Shown one piece after another: positions 1 through 8,817 of a DNA stretch of 64,000 nucleotides; within the stretch, counting starts at the first letter, position 1, and each line of letters begins with the position of its first letter. A program made the position numbers and the translations under genes. The notes beneath the pieces are model-generated. The model ran no database searches. It had not been told where the DNA came from and was given only the letters and a program-made list of their open reading frames with translations. The stretch spans positions 2,170,001-2,234,000 of the forward strand of contig OZ220680.1 in the NCBI GenBank assembly GCA_965116345.1. Reading direction: 5' to 3'. This DNA comes from VXYL01 sp965116345. GTDB taxonomy: Bacteria; Pseudomonadota; Gammaproteobacteria; Pseudomonadales; Azotimanducaceae.

Positions 1-200
1 AGCTCGACGAAGCGGAAATTGCGCCAGCAGTAGGGGCCGCTGGGGCACAACTCCTCATGGATGTTGATGACGAAGGCATGTCCCGAGAGCACGAACGCCT
101 CGGCTTCGCTGCAGCCGAGGCCGTAGTGGTCGAGGGCACCTTTGACGACCCCCATCAGGGACGCGTTACAGGGCGGTTGCCGCAGGCCCGAAATTCGCAT
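1..200 (-). CDS. Partial gene, BtrH/C39-like N-terminal fragment
   Basis: A minus-strand reading frame starts at an ATG (198-200) and runs off the left edge, so only about 66 N-terminal residues are visible. Near the start is a PPCNASL motif, then an acidic region, the stretch SGHAFVINIHEELCPSGPYC, and aromatic residues. An early Cys-Asn followed by a helix and a GHAF-type motif recalls the BtrH-N / papain-like cysteine-peptidase fold, with Cys11 as possible nucleophile. This is from recalled sequence patterns only. The gene diverges from the lipoprotein gene at 274, leaving about 70 bases for both promoters. The reading frame is secure; the function is tentative. Confidence 0.5.
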   Translation of the reverse strand, partial: MRISGLRQPPCNASLMGVVKGALDHYGLGCSEAEAFVLSGHAFVINIHEELCPSGPYCWRNFRFVE

Positions 201-273
201 CGTTCACTCTGTTCTTGCTCAGACACATTTGGCACTCGCGTCGTCGTAGCATAGCGACTTCAACCGTAGAGAG

Positions 274-750
274 GTGATCGTGCGCAATGCGCCGCGAGTA
301 GCCGTCGTGCGTCGTTCGTTCCAGGCACTCGCGTGCGCGCTGCTGGTCGTCGTGGCAGCATGCGATCCGGTGTTCGTATTCTCCGGGGGTGAACTCTCGG
401 GCACCGAGCGGTCCCAGCCCGCCGACTGGGGATTCACCCGGGACTTCCACACGATTCAGATCGAAACCCGGCCCACCGATCCCTACTCGGTCAACGTCTG
501 GGGTGTCGCCGTGAACCGCCACTTCTACGTGGCCTCCGACAGCGGGGAGTCCCAATGGGCGCGAGCGATCGAGGCGGAGCCACGGGTGCGGCTCAGGATC
601 GGCGACGACATATACAAACTCACGGCGAAACGTGCCGAGGATCCTGGCGAACTCGAGGACGTGATCGACGCCTACATCGAGAAGTATGGTGGCGACCGGG
701 AGCGGAGCTTTGTCAGGGAAGCGTGGGTGTACCGACTCGGATCGCAATGA
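274..750 (+). CDS. Putative lipoprotein, possibly flavin-binding split-barrel-like
   Basis: This 158-residue protein starts at GTG. It begins with a basic stretch, a hydrophobic segment and a lipobox-like LVVVAAC (Cys30), so it is probably a lipoprotein anchored at the cell envelope. The mature part contains RPTDPYSVNVWGVAVNRHFY and an alternating beta-rich middle, reminiscent of small pyridoxamine-oxidase-like or DUF2255-like split barrels; that assignment is uncertain. The stop overlaps the start of the next gene (ATGA at 747-750), which implies translational coupling with the CDP-alcohol transferase. No catalytic motif is evident. Confidence 0.6.
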   Translation: MIVRNAPRVAVVRRSFQALACALLVVVAACDPVFVFSGGELSGTERSQPADWGFTRDFHTIQIETRPTDPYSVNVWGVAVNRHFYVASDSGESQWARAIEAEPRVRLRIGDDIYKLTAKRAEDPGELEDVIDAYIEKYGGDRERSFVREAWVYRLGSQ

Positions 751-1331
751 CCAGCACGTCCAACGCCACCGACAAAAGCCGTTGGCTCACCGCCGCCAAT
801 GCGCTTTCCGCGTTGCGGCTCGCCGCGGCGCCGTTCTCGCTCGCCGCCGTTCTCGACGGCCAGTGGCGGCTGGCCGGCTGGATATTCGTGGCGGCCGTGG
901 CAAGCGACTTCCTCGACGGCATCATCGCCCGCTGGCGCCGAACGGTGTCGCCCCTTGGCGGGATCCTCGACCACACCGCCGACGCCGTCTTCGTCACCCT
1001 CACCTTGTGGGGGATCGCCTATGCCGAGGTGGACGCGGGCATCGACGTCGTTCCCGGCATTCTCCCGTGGTTCATAGCCCTCGCGTTCCTGCAGTACCTG
1101 CTGGATTCGAAGGCGCTGGCCGGCCAGCCGCTGCGCACCTCCCGCCTGGGGCGCGCCAACGGCATCGCCTACTTCGTCATCGCGGGTACGGTAATCGGGC
1201 GCAATTCGCTCGACATCGATTGGCTGCCGGACGAGGCGATCTACTGGGCAGCGCTCTTGGTGCTCGTGTCGACCCTCGCATCCATGTTCGACCGCCTGCG
1301 CGCCCTCAACCGCAGTCGTGACGAAGGATGA
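747..1331 (+). CDS. CDP-alcohol phosphatidyltransferase family protein
   Basis: This 194-residue integral membrane enzyme carries the complete family signature D-x2-D-G-x2-A-R-x8-G-x3-D-x3-D. It is visible as DFLDGIIAR at residues 54-62, G71, D75 and D79. These residues bind Mg2+ and the CDP-activated lipid in enzymes that transfer a phosphatidyl group to an alcohol such as glycerol phosphate, inositol or serine. Several hydrophobic segments flank the motif. The acceptor alcohol cannot be read from the sequence. The ATG overlaps the stop of the preceding lipoprotein gene, and a longer upstream in-frame extension is only antisense to nothing and overlaps that gene, so 747 is preferred. Confidence 0.88.
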   Translation: MTSTSNATDKSRWLTAANALSALRLAAAPFSLAAVLDGQWRLAGWIFVAAVASDFLDGIIARWRRTVSPLGGILDHTADAVFVTLTLWGIAYAEVDAGIDVVPGILPWFIALAFLQYLLDSKALAGQPLRTSRLGRANGIAYFVIAGTVIGRNSLDIDWLPDEAIYWAALLVLVSTLASMFDRLRALNRSRDEG

Positions 1332-1401
1332 TCCGCTGCGATGTTGAATCCTTGTCCGTGTCCGGTCCATGCTTCGCAGCTTTAGCGCTTCGGAGCGAGC
1401 C

Positions 1402-1722
1402 ATGATCCTCACCACCACGCCCACGGTCGAAGGCAAGACCATTCGCGACTACCACGGCCTCGTGACCGGGGAAGCGATCATCGGCACCAACATCTTTCGG
1501 GACTTCTTCGCCAACGTCCGCGACGTCGTGGGTGGCCGTTCCGCTGCCTACGAACGGGAACTCAAGAAGGCGCGCGAACTCGCCATCGACGAGATCGAGG
1601 CGGCGGCGCGCGAACTGGGTGCAGACGCCGTGGTCGGCATCGATCTTGACTATGAAGTGGTCGGTTCCGACGGCTCGATGATGATGGTCTCGGTCAACGG
1701 CACCGCCGTGACCCTGGGCTGA
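1402..1722 (+). CDS. YbjQ/UPF0145 family protein
   Basis: This 106-residue soluble protein belongs to the YbjQ (UPF0145, DUF74) family of small proteins that assemble into ring-like oligomers. Recognisable features are the MILTTTPTVEGK start, the GEAIIGTNIFRD segment, a central charged helix (YERELKKARELAIDEIEAAA) and the GADAVVGIDLDYE strand before the C-terminal beta hairpin. The start at 1402 gives the usual family N-terminus; an upstream ATG at 1369 adds 11 residues that do not fit. The molecular function is unknown, though a heavy-metal-binding role is sometimes suggested. Confidence 0.88.
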   Translation: MILTTTPTVEGKTIRDYHGLVTGEAIIGTNIFRDFFANVRDVVGGRSAAYERELKKARELAIDEIEAAARELGADAVVGIDLDYEVVGSDGSMMMVSVNGTAVTLG

Positions 1723-1750
1723 ACCCGCCCGGGGCTTGAGGGACCTCTCG

Positions 1751-3706
1751 GTGTCCCAAGCGTCGGCCCCGACCAGGAGGGGAACGGGGCTGGGCCACGA
1801 GCCCGGCGATGGCGGGACCCTACCGTCCACCGCGCCGGACGACCTGCTCCGGGTCTTCGCGAGTCGCGGCCTCGTCGTACTCGCACCCGAGGACCTCGGC
1901 ATCGCCCCCGGCATCCACGCGGCGATCTACGAGAAGGAACGGCAAGCCGTGGCTGCCGGCCGTTACGTCACGGCCGCACTCATTCCCGAGGTCCTGGACG
2001 TCATCGAATCCCCGGGGGTGGTCGCCGCCTGCGACCGCCTGCTCGGCAGGAACTGGGCCATCGTGCCGTTCACGCACAACACGCCGTTCGCCAGCGGGTC
2101 CCGTGACCAGCACTGGCACAAGGACGACAACGGCCCCTACAACATGCGCAGACACCGCCACCACCAGGCGGTGCAGCTTGAAATGCTCTACTACCCGCAG
2201 GCGGTCCGTGCCGACAACGGGCCCACCGCGACGGTGCCGTACTCCCAGTACTGGACCTTCAACCACGAGGAGAACCACGACAATTTCGCGGGTGCCGACC
2301 ACCTCGACTTCAACTACCAGGTGGAGGGCATGGAGCGCATCCCCGTCAGCGGTCCCGACTCCCCCTACGACACCGAGGACATCATCGCCCGCCGCACCGC
2401 CCACGACGTGCGCATGCGCGAGGCGATCCGGAACACCGGCTGGCCCCTGGTCGCGCCCTTCGAGGCGGCTCCTCTCGAGGCCGGCAGCGTCATCATCTAT
2501 TCCCACAACCTGCTTCACCGCGGCAACCACCGTCGCGACGACTGGCGCACCTGGAAGGATCGGCCCCGGTTCATGTGGCGATTCTGGCTGTACCGGACGA
2601 CCGATCCGGTAGGTGAGCCGCCCGAAGACGTCGACTGGAACGCGCTCGGGAAGGATCCCGTGACAGGCGTCGACCTCGGCCTTGCGCCGGACGACGCGAC
2701 CGTCCTGTGGCGTCACCATCACCACTGGCTGCACACCGGCTCGCCACCGGAACCGCGGCCGGAGACGCGGTCTTTCTCCACCGACACCAGCGAGGGTGAA
2801 GCCCAGGAACTCTTCGCCAGGCTCCATGCGCTGGGCGATTCCGACGAACCTCGCCGGATCGGCGCCGCCTACAAGCTCGCCTCCTGTGGCGACGTCGTCC
2901 TCGCCACCCGGTTGCTCGGCAAGGCGCTGCACAACGAACGGGAGAGCGTGCGCCGCGCCGCGATCTACGGTCTCGTCGCCGCCGGCCCGGACGCCACCGA
3001 CGTGCTCTTGCAAGCGTCCGCATCGCCGGTCAAGTGGGTTCGCAAAGCGGGCGTCCACGGCCTCGGCGAGGCCGCGCCGCTGACGCGGGATGTGCTCGAT
3101 GCCGTGACCGACCGACTGGCGAACGACCCGTCGGCCTACGTCCGTTCCACCGCCGGCATCGCCCTCGGCTGTCTCGGCCGCCGCGCCATCGCCACCGGCG
3201 CCGGCAAATCCCTGGTGCCGGACTGCGCCACCGCCCTGCTGGAGAGCCTCGCGCAGGAGACGAACCGCCTCGGCATGAACATCGCTCAGAACCGGAGCAT
3301 CAAGTTCGTCCGTCCCACCGACGAATGCGACGTCTGCGAAGGCATCGGCATCAACTACGGCACCGAGCGCTTCAAGCGCGTGCGCTCGGTGGTGCGCGAG
3401 AACGCGCTCTCCTCCATGGTCGCGCTCTGCTCCCACGGCAAGGCGGTCCTCGGCACCTCCGTCGACCCGGTCGTGGCGGCATTGACCCACCTCGTGCGCA
3501 CGGACGAGAACGTGTTCAGCGTGGGCTCGGCACTGGACGCGCTGAACCGTCTCGCCAACCTGGGGGAAGGCGATGCGGGCATTGGGCGCACACTGACGGC
3601 CCTTCTCGAGGACATGCCCATCCACAGTTGGGAGCCGCTGGTGCGCGGCGGATTCGATCCAGCCGACGTCGGCCGATTCACCCCCTCGGAGATCGACCGA
3701 CCCTGA
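1751..3706 (+). CDS. Phytanoyl-CoA dioxygenase domain fused to HEAT repeats
   Basis: This protein has about 651 residues. The first roughly 330 form a PhyH-type Fe(II)/2-oxoglutarate dioxygenase. The iron ligands appear as HWHKDD (about residues 121-125) and a distal HNLLHRGNH, with a downstream Arg that may bind 2-oxoglutarate. The C-terminal half is helical and repetitive, for example RRIGAAYKLASCGD, SVRRAAIYGLVAAG and WVRKAGVHGLGEAA, as in HEAT/PBS-lyase repeats. It also holds a CDVCEG cysteine pair. GTG 1751 is chosen because GAGGGA lies 7 bases upstream; TTG 1736 is the alternative. The 3' end overlaps the convergent membrane-protein gene by 29 bases. The substrate is unknown. Confidence 0.8.
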   Translation: MSQASAPTRRGTGLGHEPGDGGTLPSTAPDDLLRVFASRGLVVLAPEDLGIAPGIHAAIYEKERQAVAAGRYVTAALIPEVLDVIESPGVVAACDRLLGRNWAIVPFTHNTPFASGSRDQHWHKDDNGPYNMRRHRHHQAVQLEMLYYPQAVRADNGPTATVPYSQYWTFNHEENHDNFAGADHLDFNYQVEGMERIPVSGPDSPYDTEDIIARRTAHDVRMREAIRNTGWPLVAPFEAAPLEAGSVIIYSHNLLHRGNHRRDDWRTWKDRPRFMWRFWLYRTTDPVGEPPEDVDWNALGKDPVTGVDLGLAPDDATVLWRHHHHWLHTGSPPEPRPETRSFSTDTSEGEAQELFARLHALGDSDEPRRIGAAYKLASCGDVVLATRLLGKALHNERESVRRAAIYGLVAAGPDATDVLLQASASPVKWVRKAGVHGLGEAAPLTRDVLDAVTDRLANDPSAYVRSTAGIALGCLGRRAIATGAGKSLVPDCATALLESLAQETNRLGMNIAQNRSIKFVRPTDECDVCEGIGINYGTERFKRVRSVVRENALSSMVALCSHGKAVLGTSVDPVVAALTHLVRTDENVFSVGSALDALNRLANLGEGDAGIGRTLTALLEDMPIHSWEPLVRGGFDPADVGRFTPSEIDRP

Positions 3707-4712
3707 AGCCGCCGACGCCGAACAACTCCCGGTTGGCGCGCGGCAGGAACAACACGCCGATGGCGGCGTTGAACAGCACGAAGAAGGTGTGCATCACAAA
3801 ACTGAACGCGGCGACCTCGGGATAGTCCGGGAACAGCACCGTCCACAGTACGAGCGCGCCGGCGTGGAACGGCAGCGGTAGGGCGGCGGCAAGGAAAATC
3901 ACCGGCAGGAACGCCAGCATCTGGCCGAGACTCACGTCCACCTGGAAGAGTTCCAGGGCGAAGGTGTAGACGATCACGGCGCCGATCAGGTTGGGCGCCT
4001 TGAACAACACGATCAGCAGGTAGTGGACCGGGCGAGCCTGGCGAAACGCGGTGAGAATGGGCTTTTCCCGCAACCCCCCCTCGCCGGTGCGGAAGTACAC
4101 GATGTGCAGCGGCAGGTAGACAAACGCGAAGATCATCACGGAAGGCAGGATGACGTCGAGCGGCCACTGGGTCGACGCCTCCACGACCAGGTTGAAGCTG
4201 AGCGCGACGCCGATGGCGGAGAACAGCAGCAGCTGAAAGATCTCCATCAGGCCGAGCAGGATCATGCTCGACAGCGCCCGCCAACCAGGCACCTTGTGGT
4301 GGCGCAGCAGGTACAGCGTCATCGCCCCCTTGCCCACCTGTTCGTTGACCAGCGACAGGATGTAGGCGCTGGCGCGAATCGGCAGCATGCTGGTGAACTT
4401 CAACTCCGGCGCGTTGAACCAGCGCACCACGCGCCAGGTGACGTGGCTGTCGACGAGAAAGAAGAACACCGAGTAGGGGATCATCAGCGCGAGCCAGAAC
4501 ACCCAGTCGGCCTCGCCGAAGAACTCGACAAGGTATCGCCAAGCGTTCAGCCCGTCGCGCGCGGCCGCCTCCTCGATCTTGCCGTAGACGAGGTAGAAGC
4601 ACCCCGCGGCCAACAGCCACGTGGCGACGCGGAACAGGATGGGCCACGGCGACCGCGTGCGCTCGCGCGGCGCCTCGGGTGGCGACGAGTCGTCCGAGGT
4701 TTCTTCGCTCAT
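3678..4712 (-). CDS. Multi-pass membrane protein, flippase/LPG-synthase-TM-like
   Basis: This 344-residue protein has a charged acidic N-terminus (MSEETSDDSSPPEAP) followed by about seven to eight hydrophobic helices. Segments such as LSLVNEQVGKGAMTLYLLRH and the repeated amphipathic loops resemble the UPF0104 / lysylphosphatidylglycerol-synthase transmembrane domain, a fold found in lipid flippases. No soluble catalytic domain is attached. The start is ATG 4712, whose ATGA overlaps the stop of the GNAT gene, so the two are coupled. It is the last gene of a four-gene minus-strand operon. The transport role is inferred only. Confidence 0.65.
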   Translation of the reverse strand: MSEETSDDSSPPEAPRERTRSPWPILFRVATWLLAAGCFYLVYGKIEEAAARDGLNAWRYLVEFFGEADWVFWLALMIPYSVFFFLVDSHVTWRVVRWFNAPELKFTSMLPIRASAYILSLVNEQVGKGAMTLYLLRHHKVPGWRALSSMILLGLMEIFQLLLFSAIGVALSFNLVVEASTQWPLDVILPSVMIFAFVYLPLHIVYFRTGEGGLREKPILTAFRQARPVHYLLIVLFKAPNLIGAVIVYTFALELFQVDVSLGQMLAFLPVIFLAAALPLPFHAGALVLWTVLFPDYPEVAAFSFVMHTFFVLFNAAIGVLFLPRANRELFGVGGFRVGRSPRG

Positions 4713-5389
4713 TTCCTGACCAGTACCGTCATGGCGTAGTCCCCGCGTTTCTGAAAACCCAGCTTCTGGTAGACATGGATGGCCTGTGCCTCCGCCGGAC
4801 TGCCGGTCCTGACGTGCAGGAACGGCACGCAACCGGCGCGTTGCTGCCGGCGGACGATCTCCAGCACCAACGCCTGGGCGAAGCCGCGGCCCGTGTGGGC
4901 CGCATCCGTGCACACGGCGCTCACCTCCCGGTAGCCGGCGAGGCAGATCCGTTCACCGGCCATGGCGACCAGCTTGCCGTCGCGAACGACGCCGACATAG
5001 TCGCCGAGCCGATGGGTGCGCGCCTCGAACGGGCCCGGATCCGTCGCCCGCGCCAGTTCAAGCATCTCGCCCGCGTGTGCATCGGTCAGTTCCAACCAGT
5101 CGGTTTCGACGTCGACGACGGGGGGATCTGGACAGACCCATTGAGACAGCGGCGCCATCGCCGCCAACCGCCAAAGTTCGTCGGGAGGTTCACCCGGCGC
5201 GAACACCGCGACGAACCGCCCCGGCTCGACGAAGCCGGCGAGTTCCACCAGGGCCCCGCGGCTCCGATCCGCCACGGCCGCGATAGGCGAGATGTCGGGG
5301 TGATAGCGTGCGGCGCGCTCGCCAACCCGTCCGAACACGCCTTGCCCGCCCCTGAGCGCATGCCAAGCGGGATTGTCGAGTTCTAGCAC
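4709..5389 (-). CDS. GNAT family acetyltransferase (FR47-like)
   Basis: This 226-residue protein starts at GTG. Its C-terminal half is a GNAT fold: the beta strand KLVAMAGERICLAGYREVSA is followed by VCTDAAHTGRGFAQAL, the acetyl-CoA pyrophosphate-binding loop (R/Q-x-x-G-x-G/A type). The end, HVYQKLGFQKRGDYAMTV, is the usual last helix and strand. The N-terminal part is a divergent half resembling FR47-type acetyltransferases. It lies 18 bases downstream of the aldolase gene and overlaps the next gene by four bases, so it is part of an operon. The acceptor substrate is unknown. Confidence 0.82.
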   Translation of the reverse strand: MLELDNPAWHALRGGQGVFGRVGERAARYHPDISPIAAVADRSRGALVELAGFVEPGRFVAVFAPGEPPDELWRLAAMAPLSQWVCPDPPVVDVETDWLELTDAHAGEMLELARATDPGPFEARTHRLGDYVGVVRDGKLVAMAGERICLAGYREVSAVCTDAAHTGRGFAQALVLEIVRRQQRAGCVPFLHVRTGSPAEAQAIHVYQKLGFQKRGDYAMTVLVRK

Positions 5390-5407
5390 CCTGCCACTTC
5401 CGTCCGC

Positions 5408-6241
5408 TTACAACCGCTCGGCCACCAGTCGGTCGGCCAGTTCCCTGAGCCCCGGTGTGCCCGGGCTTATGCGCACGCCGTCGTTCAGCTTGGCGGCAAG
5501 ATTGTCCTCGGTACAGCCGTCGAGGAAGGCGATGCCGGCCGCCTTGCACGCATCGAAGACCCGTTGCCGGGCAGCCTGCATCTCCGGTCGCCGCAAGTCC
5601 TCCGGCGTGCCCCGCAAGCCGTGCGACATGGACATGTCCGCCGGACCCCACTCGGCGAACGCGACTCCTGGCACCGCCGTTGTCTCGAAGGCGTTTTCCA
5701 GCGCACGGCGGTTCTCGATCTTGAGGCCCAGCAGCAACTCCCCGGACGGGGTCATGGGCCAGGGGTCGGCCGACTCCAGGTACTCGGACGGGGGCACACC
5801 CCAGATCGCCGCCGCCGCGCCCTGCCCGCCCGAACCGCGGGTGCCGCCGCGGAAGGTGTAGCGCATGGCTTCGACCACGGCGGCCACCGGCTCGGGACGC
5901 TCGGCGTGGCAGAGCATGAAGCCGTGCACGCCCAGGGTGAGGAGCTGCCGGATCTGCCAGGCGTTGGCGTGGACGATCTCCACGTTGCGGGCCTCGAACG
6001 GCAGTTCCACCAGCACCGCCGGCGTCGGCGTGCGCACCGACGCCATGCCTTTCATGAACTGGTCGAGCCCGGCCAGATCCAAGGGACCGTGTTCCATGCC
6101 GATGTTGATGTAGTCCGCCCAGGTGTCCGCCATCCCCACGCCGGCGTCGAAGGTGAGTTCCGCGCCCGCGTGGCTGCCGATGTAGAAGACCGGTTCGTCG
6201 TTGGCGAGCCGCCGAATGGCCGTGTTGACGCGGGTGGCCAT
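5408..6241 (-). CDS. HpcH/HpaI family aldolase/citrate lyase
   Basis: This protein of about 277 residues belongs to the metal-dependent class II HpcH/HpaI aldolase family, TIM-barrel enzymes that cleave or form hydroxy-keto-acids to release pyruvate or related products. Visible landmarks are FYIGSHAGAELTFDAGVGMA, ELPFEARNVE, GVHGFMLCHAE and the metal-site region KIENRRALE followed by FAEWGPADMSMSHGLRG. The ATG at 6241 shares one base with the stop of the serine hydrolase (TGATG), showing translational coupling; a TTG one codon earlier is less likely. The substrate is unknown, but the neighbouring hydrolase suggests stepwise breakdown of an ester or amide. Confidence 0.85.
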   Translation of the reverse strand: MATRVNTAIRRLANDEPVFYIGSHAGAELTFDAGVGMADTWADYINIGMEHGPLDLAGLDQFMKGMASVRTPTPAVLVELPFEARNVEIVHANAWQIRQLLTLGVHGFMLCHAERPEPVAAVVEAMRYTFRGGTRGSGGQGAAAAIWGVPPSEYLESADPWPMTPSGELLLGLKIENRRALENAFETTAVPGVAFAEWGPADMSMSHGLRGTPEDLRRPEMQAARQRVFDACKAAGIAFLDGCTEDNLAAKLNDGVRISPGTPGLRELADRLVAERL

Positions 6242-7431
6242 CAAGCAAGCGCTTGGTAGACCAAGGTCTTCAATTCACGCCGGATGGGATACGAGGAGGA
6301 CGGCAGGAGCTGGGTCATGAACACGACGATCAGCTCCTCCACGGGATCCACCCAGAAGTAGGTGCTTGCCGCGCCGCCCCAGGCGAACTCCCCCGGCGAG
6401 TCCAACACGTTGGCGGCGGCCGGGTCGACCACCACCGAGAACCCGAGGCCGAAGCCGATGCCCTCGTAGGACGTCTCGCTGAATACGGGCTGCCCCATGG
6501 CGGCGAGGTCGCAGTTGCCCGGCAGGTGATTGGTGGTCATGTACTCCACGGTCTTGCGGCCGAGGAGGCGTACGCCGTCCAGTTCCCCCTTGCCGAGCAG
6601 CATCTTCGCGAACCGGTGGTAGTCGTCGATGGTGCCGACCATGCCACCGCCGCCGGAGAAGAACTTCGGACGCTTGTGGTAACGCGACGTTTCGGGATCG
6701 TCCTGCAGCCGATAGGCCGCCGGTTCGACATGTTGGTAGCAGGCGGCGAAGCGGTCAGCGCCGCGCGGCTGGACGTTGAAACCGGAGTTGCGCATGGCCA
6801 ACGGCCCGGTGATGCGTTCGGCGACGAACTCGTCGAGTGCCATGCCGGAGAAGTGCTCGACCAGGTGGCCGCAGACATCCGTGGACACGCCGTAGCTCCA
6901 CTGGCTGCCGGGCGAGAACTTCAGCGGGATCCCGGCGAGCTTGGCGACCATGTCCTTGAGCGTGCCGTCGCCGGTGATCTTGGCGGTGCGGTACATCGCA
7001 TCCACGGGATGTGCGTTCATGAAGCCGTAGGTTAGGCCTGAGGTGTGGGTGAGGAGGTGCTTGATGGTCATCGGCGCTTCGGGCTCAACCGTGACGTACC
7101 GCTCTTCGCTGCCGCGGTCGAAGACTGCAAGGTCGCTCCAGGACTCGATGTGCTTGGCGACGGGATCGTCGAGCTGAAAGAGCCCTTCCTCGTAGAGCAT
7201 CATCAGCGCCGAACTCGTGATCGGCTTGGTCATCGAGTAGAGACGCAGCACCGAGTTCCGCTCCATCGGACGCCCCCGTTCGACGTCCGCGAAACCCGAT
7301 TGGTGGAAGAACCCCTCGTCGCCGCCGCGGGAAACGAGGCACATCGCTCCCGGATACCGGCCCCCCTCGACGTACCGGTCGATGTGCGCCGCGATGCGGC
7401 CGAGCCGGTCCAGCAGAAATCCCTTCGCCAT
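6241..7431 (-). CDS. Serine hydrolase, class C beta-lactamase-like
   Basis: This 396-residue enzyme is in the beta-lactamase/esterase (EstB, transpeptidase-like) superfamily. The catalytic S-x-x-K is visible in LYSMTKPITSSALM, the second motif Y-x-N/S in WSYGVSTDVCGHL, and a late FAWGGAASTYFWVDP occupies the KTG-like position. No signal peptide is evident, so it is probably cytoplasmic and acts as an esterase or amidase, not a penicillin-binding enzyme. A GGGGAA-type ribosome site precedes the ATG. It heads the operon hydrolase-aldolase-GNAT-membrane protein and is divergent from the PhyH gene at 7567, with about 135 bases between them. Confidence 0.87.
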   Translation of the reverse strand: MAKGFLLDRLGRIAAHIDRYVEGGRYPGAMCLVSRGGDEGFFHQSGFADVERGRPMERNSVLRLYSMTKPITSSALMMLYEEGLFQLDDPVAKHIESWSDLAVFDRGSEERYVTVEPEAPMTIKHLLTHTSGLTYGFMNAHPVDAMYRTAKITGDGTLKDMVAKLAGIPLKFSPGSQWSYGVSTDVCGHLVEHFSGMALDEFVAERITGPLAMRNSGFNVQPRGADRFAACYQHVEPAAYRLQDDPETSRYHKRPKFFSGGGGMVGTIDDYHRFAKMLLGKGELDGVRLLGRKTVEYMTTNHLPGNCDLAAMGQPVFSETSYEGIGFGLGFSVVVDPAAANVLDSPGEFAWGGAASTYFWVDPVEELIVVFMTQLLPSSSYPIRRELKTLVYQALA

Positions 7432-7566
7432 CGGTGAGCCGCTTCCCCTTTCTTCCCGAGCCTAGTCAGCATACCGAACTCGCGGCACACCGGGGTATGG
7501 CTTAGCAGGACGGAAACGCGAGTCGCGGAGTGATATGGTGTCGGGCGATTCACCTACGGAAGAGCG

Positions 7567-8739
7567 ATGACCGAGACCCTCGAGGCGGTCGAACAAGCCC
7601 CCACCGCCGCCGAACACGCGGCCGCCATGGCCGAGTACACCCGCGCGGGCGAACAGCTCGGTCGCGAGATCGGCAACCGCGGTCCCGTCCGGTTCGCCTC
7701 CGGCAACCGGCTTGCCGACGACATTCTCGACGCCTATTGGCGGCACGGCTTCTACGTTCTGGAAGGCGTCATCGGCGACGACGAGATCGCCGAACTCCGA
7801 AGAGAAATGGCCCGGGTCTTGGAACGCGCGCCGGTGGGCCGCGGCGCGGATGTCGATGCCCAGGGGCAGCCGGCGTTGGGCACCGAGTTCAAGAAGCCCA
7901 CCTTCACGTTCGTCAAGCCGCTCAGCGATCCAGTCGGCGGCACCGCGTTGGTCGGTGGACGCCATCCGGCGAAGATGGTCGAGCCCGTCCCCGATGGAGA
8001 CGCACCTGAAGAGGTCGTGCACATGGCCTACGGCATGTGCCAAACCATGGATTCGGGTCTCCGGCTCTACGGCCATCCCCAGCTTCTTGCCATCGCGGAG
8101 AACATCAACGGTCCCGACTTCACGCCCTTCAACGATGCCGCCTTCATCAAGCAGCCTGGGCTCGGCGGCTCCGTCGCTTGGCACCAGGACGGCGTGACGC
8201 ACTGGGACTCGCCGAACTGGAACGAGGGCATCCACGGCTTCAACTTCCAAGTCCAGCTCTATCCGACGACGCCCCGGAACTGTCTATGGGTCATGCCCGG
8301 CACGCACAAGCGCGGCAGGCTCGACATCAAGGCGATGGTGGCCGACAACGGCGGCTCCGAGCGGCTGCCCGGCGCCGTGCCCCTGACCTGCAATCCCGGC
8401 GATGTCACCATGGTCAACCGGCAGACCCTGCACTGCTCGTTCGCCAACACGTCGCCCGACTTGCGGATCTCTCTCACCTTCGGCTTCCACCGGCGTGCCT
8501 CGGTGCTTGGCGCCCGGGGTGCGCTTGTCGCCGACGCCACGGACGTCTACGACGACGAGCGGATCTTCGACCGGTCCGCGGTGATCGCGGTCGCCGTCGA
8601 CGCGCGGCGACAGCGCTTTCCCGACGAGGTGCCCTACCGCTACCAGCCGTTCGCGGGACTCGAGGACGACTTCCGCTGGAATCCGGAAACCTACGAGCGC
8701 GTCATCCGGGACTACAACCTGAAGGATCTCGGGATTTAG
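7567..8739 (+). CDS. Phytanoyl-CoA dioxygenase family oxygenase
   Basis: This 390-residue protein is a PhyH-type Fe(II)/2-oxoglutarate-dependent oxygenase. The N-terminal region contains the family's FASGNRLADDILDAYWRHGF and VIGDDEIAELRREM segments. The iron triad is read as WHQDG (His and Asp) and a distal His in NRQTLHCSFANTS, followed by RISLTFGFHRR, where an Arg may bind 2-oxoglutarate. It is full length. GGAAGAG precedes the ATG. It runs in the same direction as the Eis-like gene 78 bases downstream and is divergent from the hydrolase operon, with which it may share regulation. The substrate is unknown. Confidence 0.87.
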   Translation: MTETLEAVEQAPTAAEHAAAMAEYTRAGEQLGREIGNRGPVRFASGNRLADDILDAYWRHGFYVLEGVIGDDEIAELRREMARVLERAPVGRGADVDAQGQPALGTEFKKPTFTFVKPLSDPVGGTALVGGRHPAKMVEPVPDGDAPEEVVHMAYGMCQTMDSGLRLYGHPQLLAIAENINGPDFTPFNDAAFIKQPGLGGSVAWHQDGVTHWDSPNWNEGIHGFNFQVQLYPTTPRNCLWVMPGTHKRGRLDIKAMVADNGGSERLPGAVPLTCNPGDVTMVNRQTLHCSFANTSPDLRISLTFGFHRRASVLGARGALVADATDVYDDERIFDRSAVIAVAVDARRQRFPDEVPYRYQPFAGLEDDFRWNPETYERVIRDYNLKDLGI

Positions 8740-8817
8740 GGTGTGCCGCGTCACGACGCTGGGGGTGCGCCAAACACGGGCGACCGCACCCCCTACCTCG
8801 CCCCTACGGGCTGAGCC

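Noticed and set aside
1820..3625. A 601-codon minus-strand frame opposite the PhyH-HEAT gene
   Set aside because: High-GC codon bias produces long antisense frames; the translation is low-complexity with no domain, while the plus strand has clear PhyH motifs.
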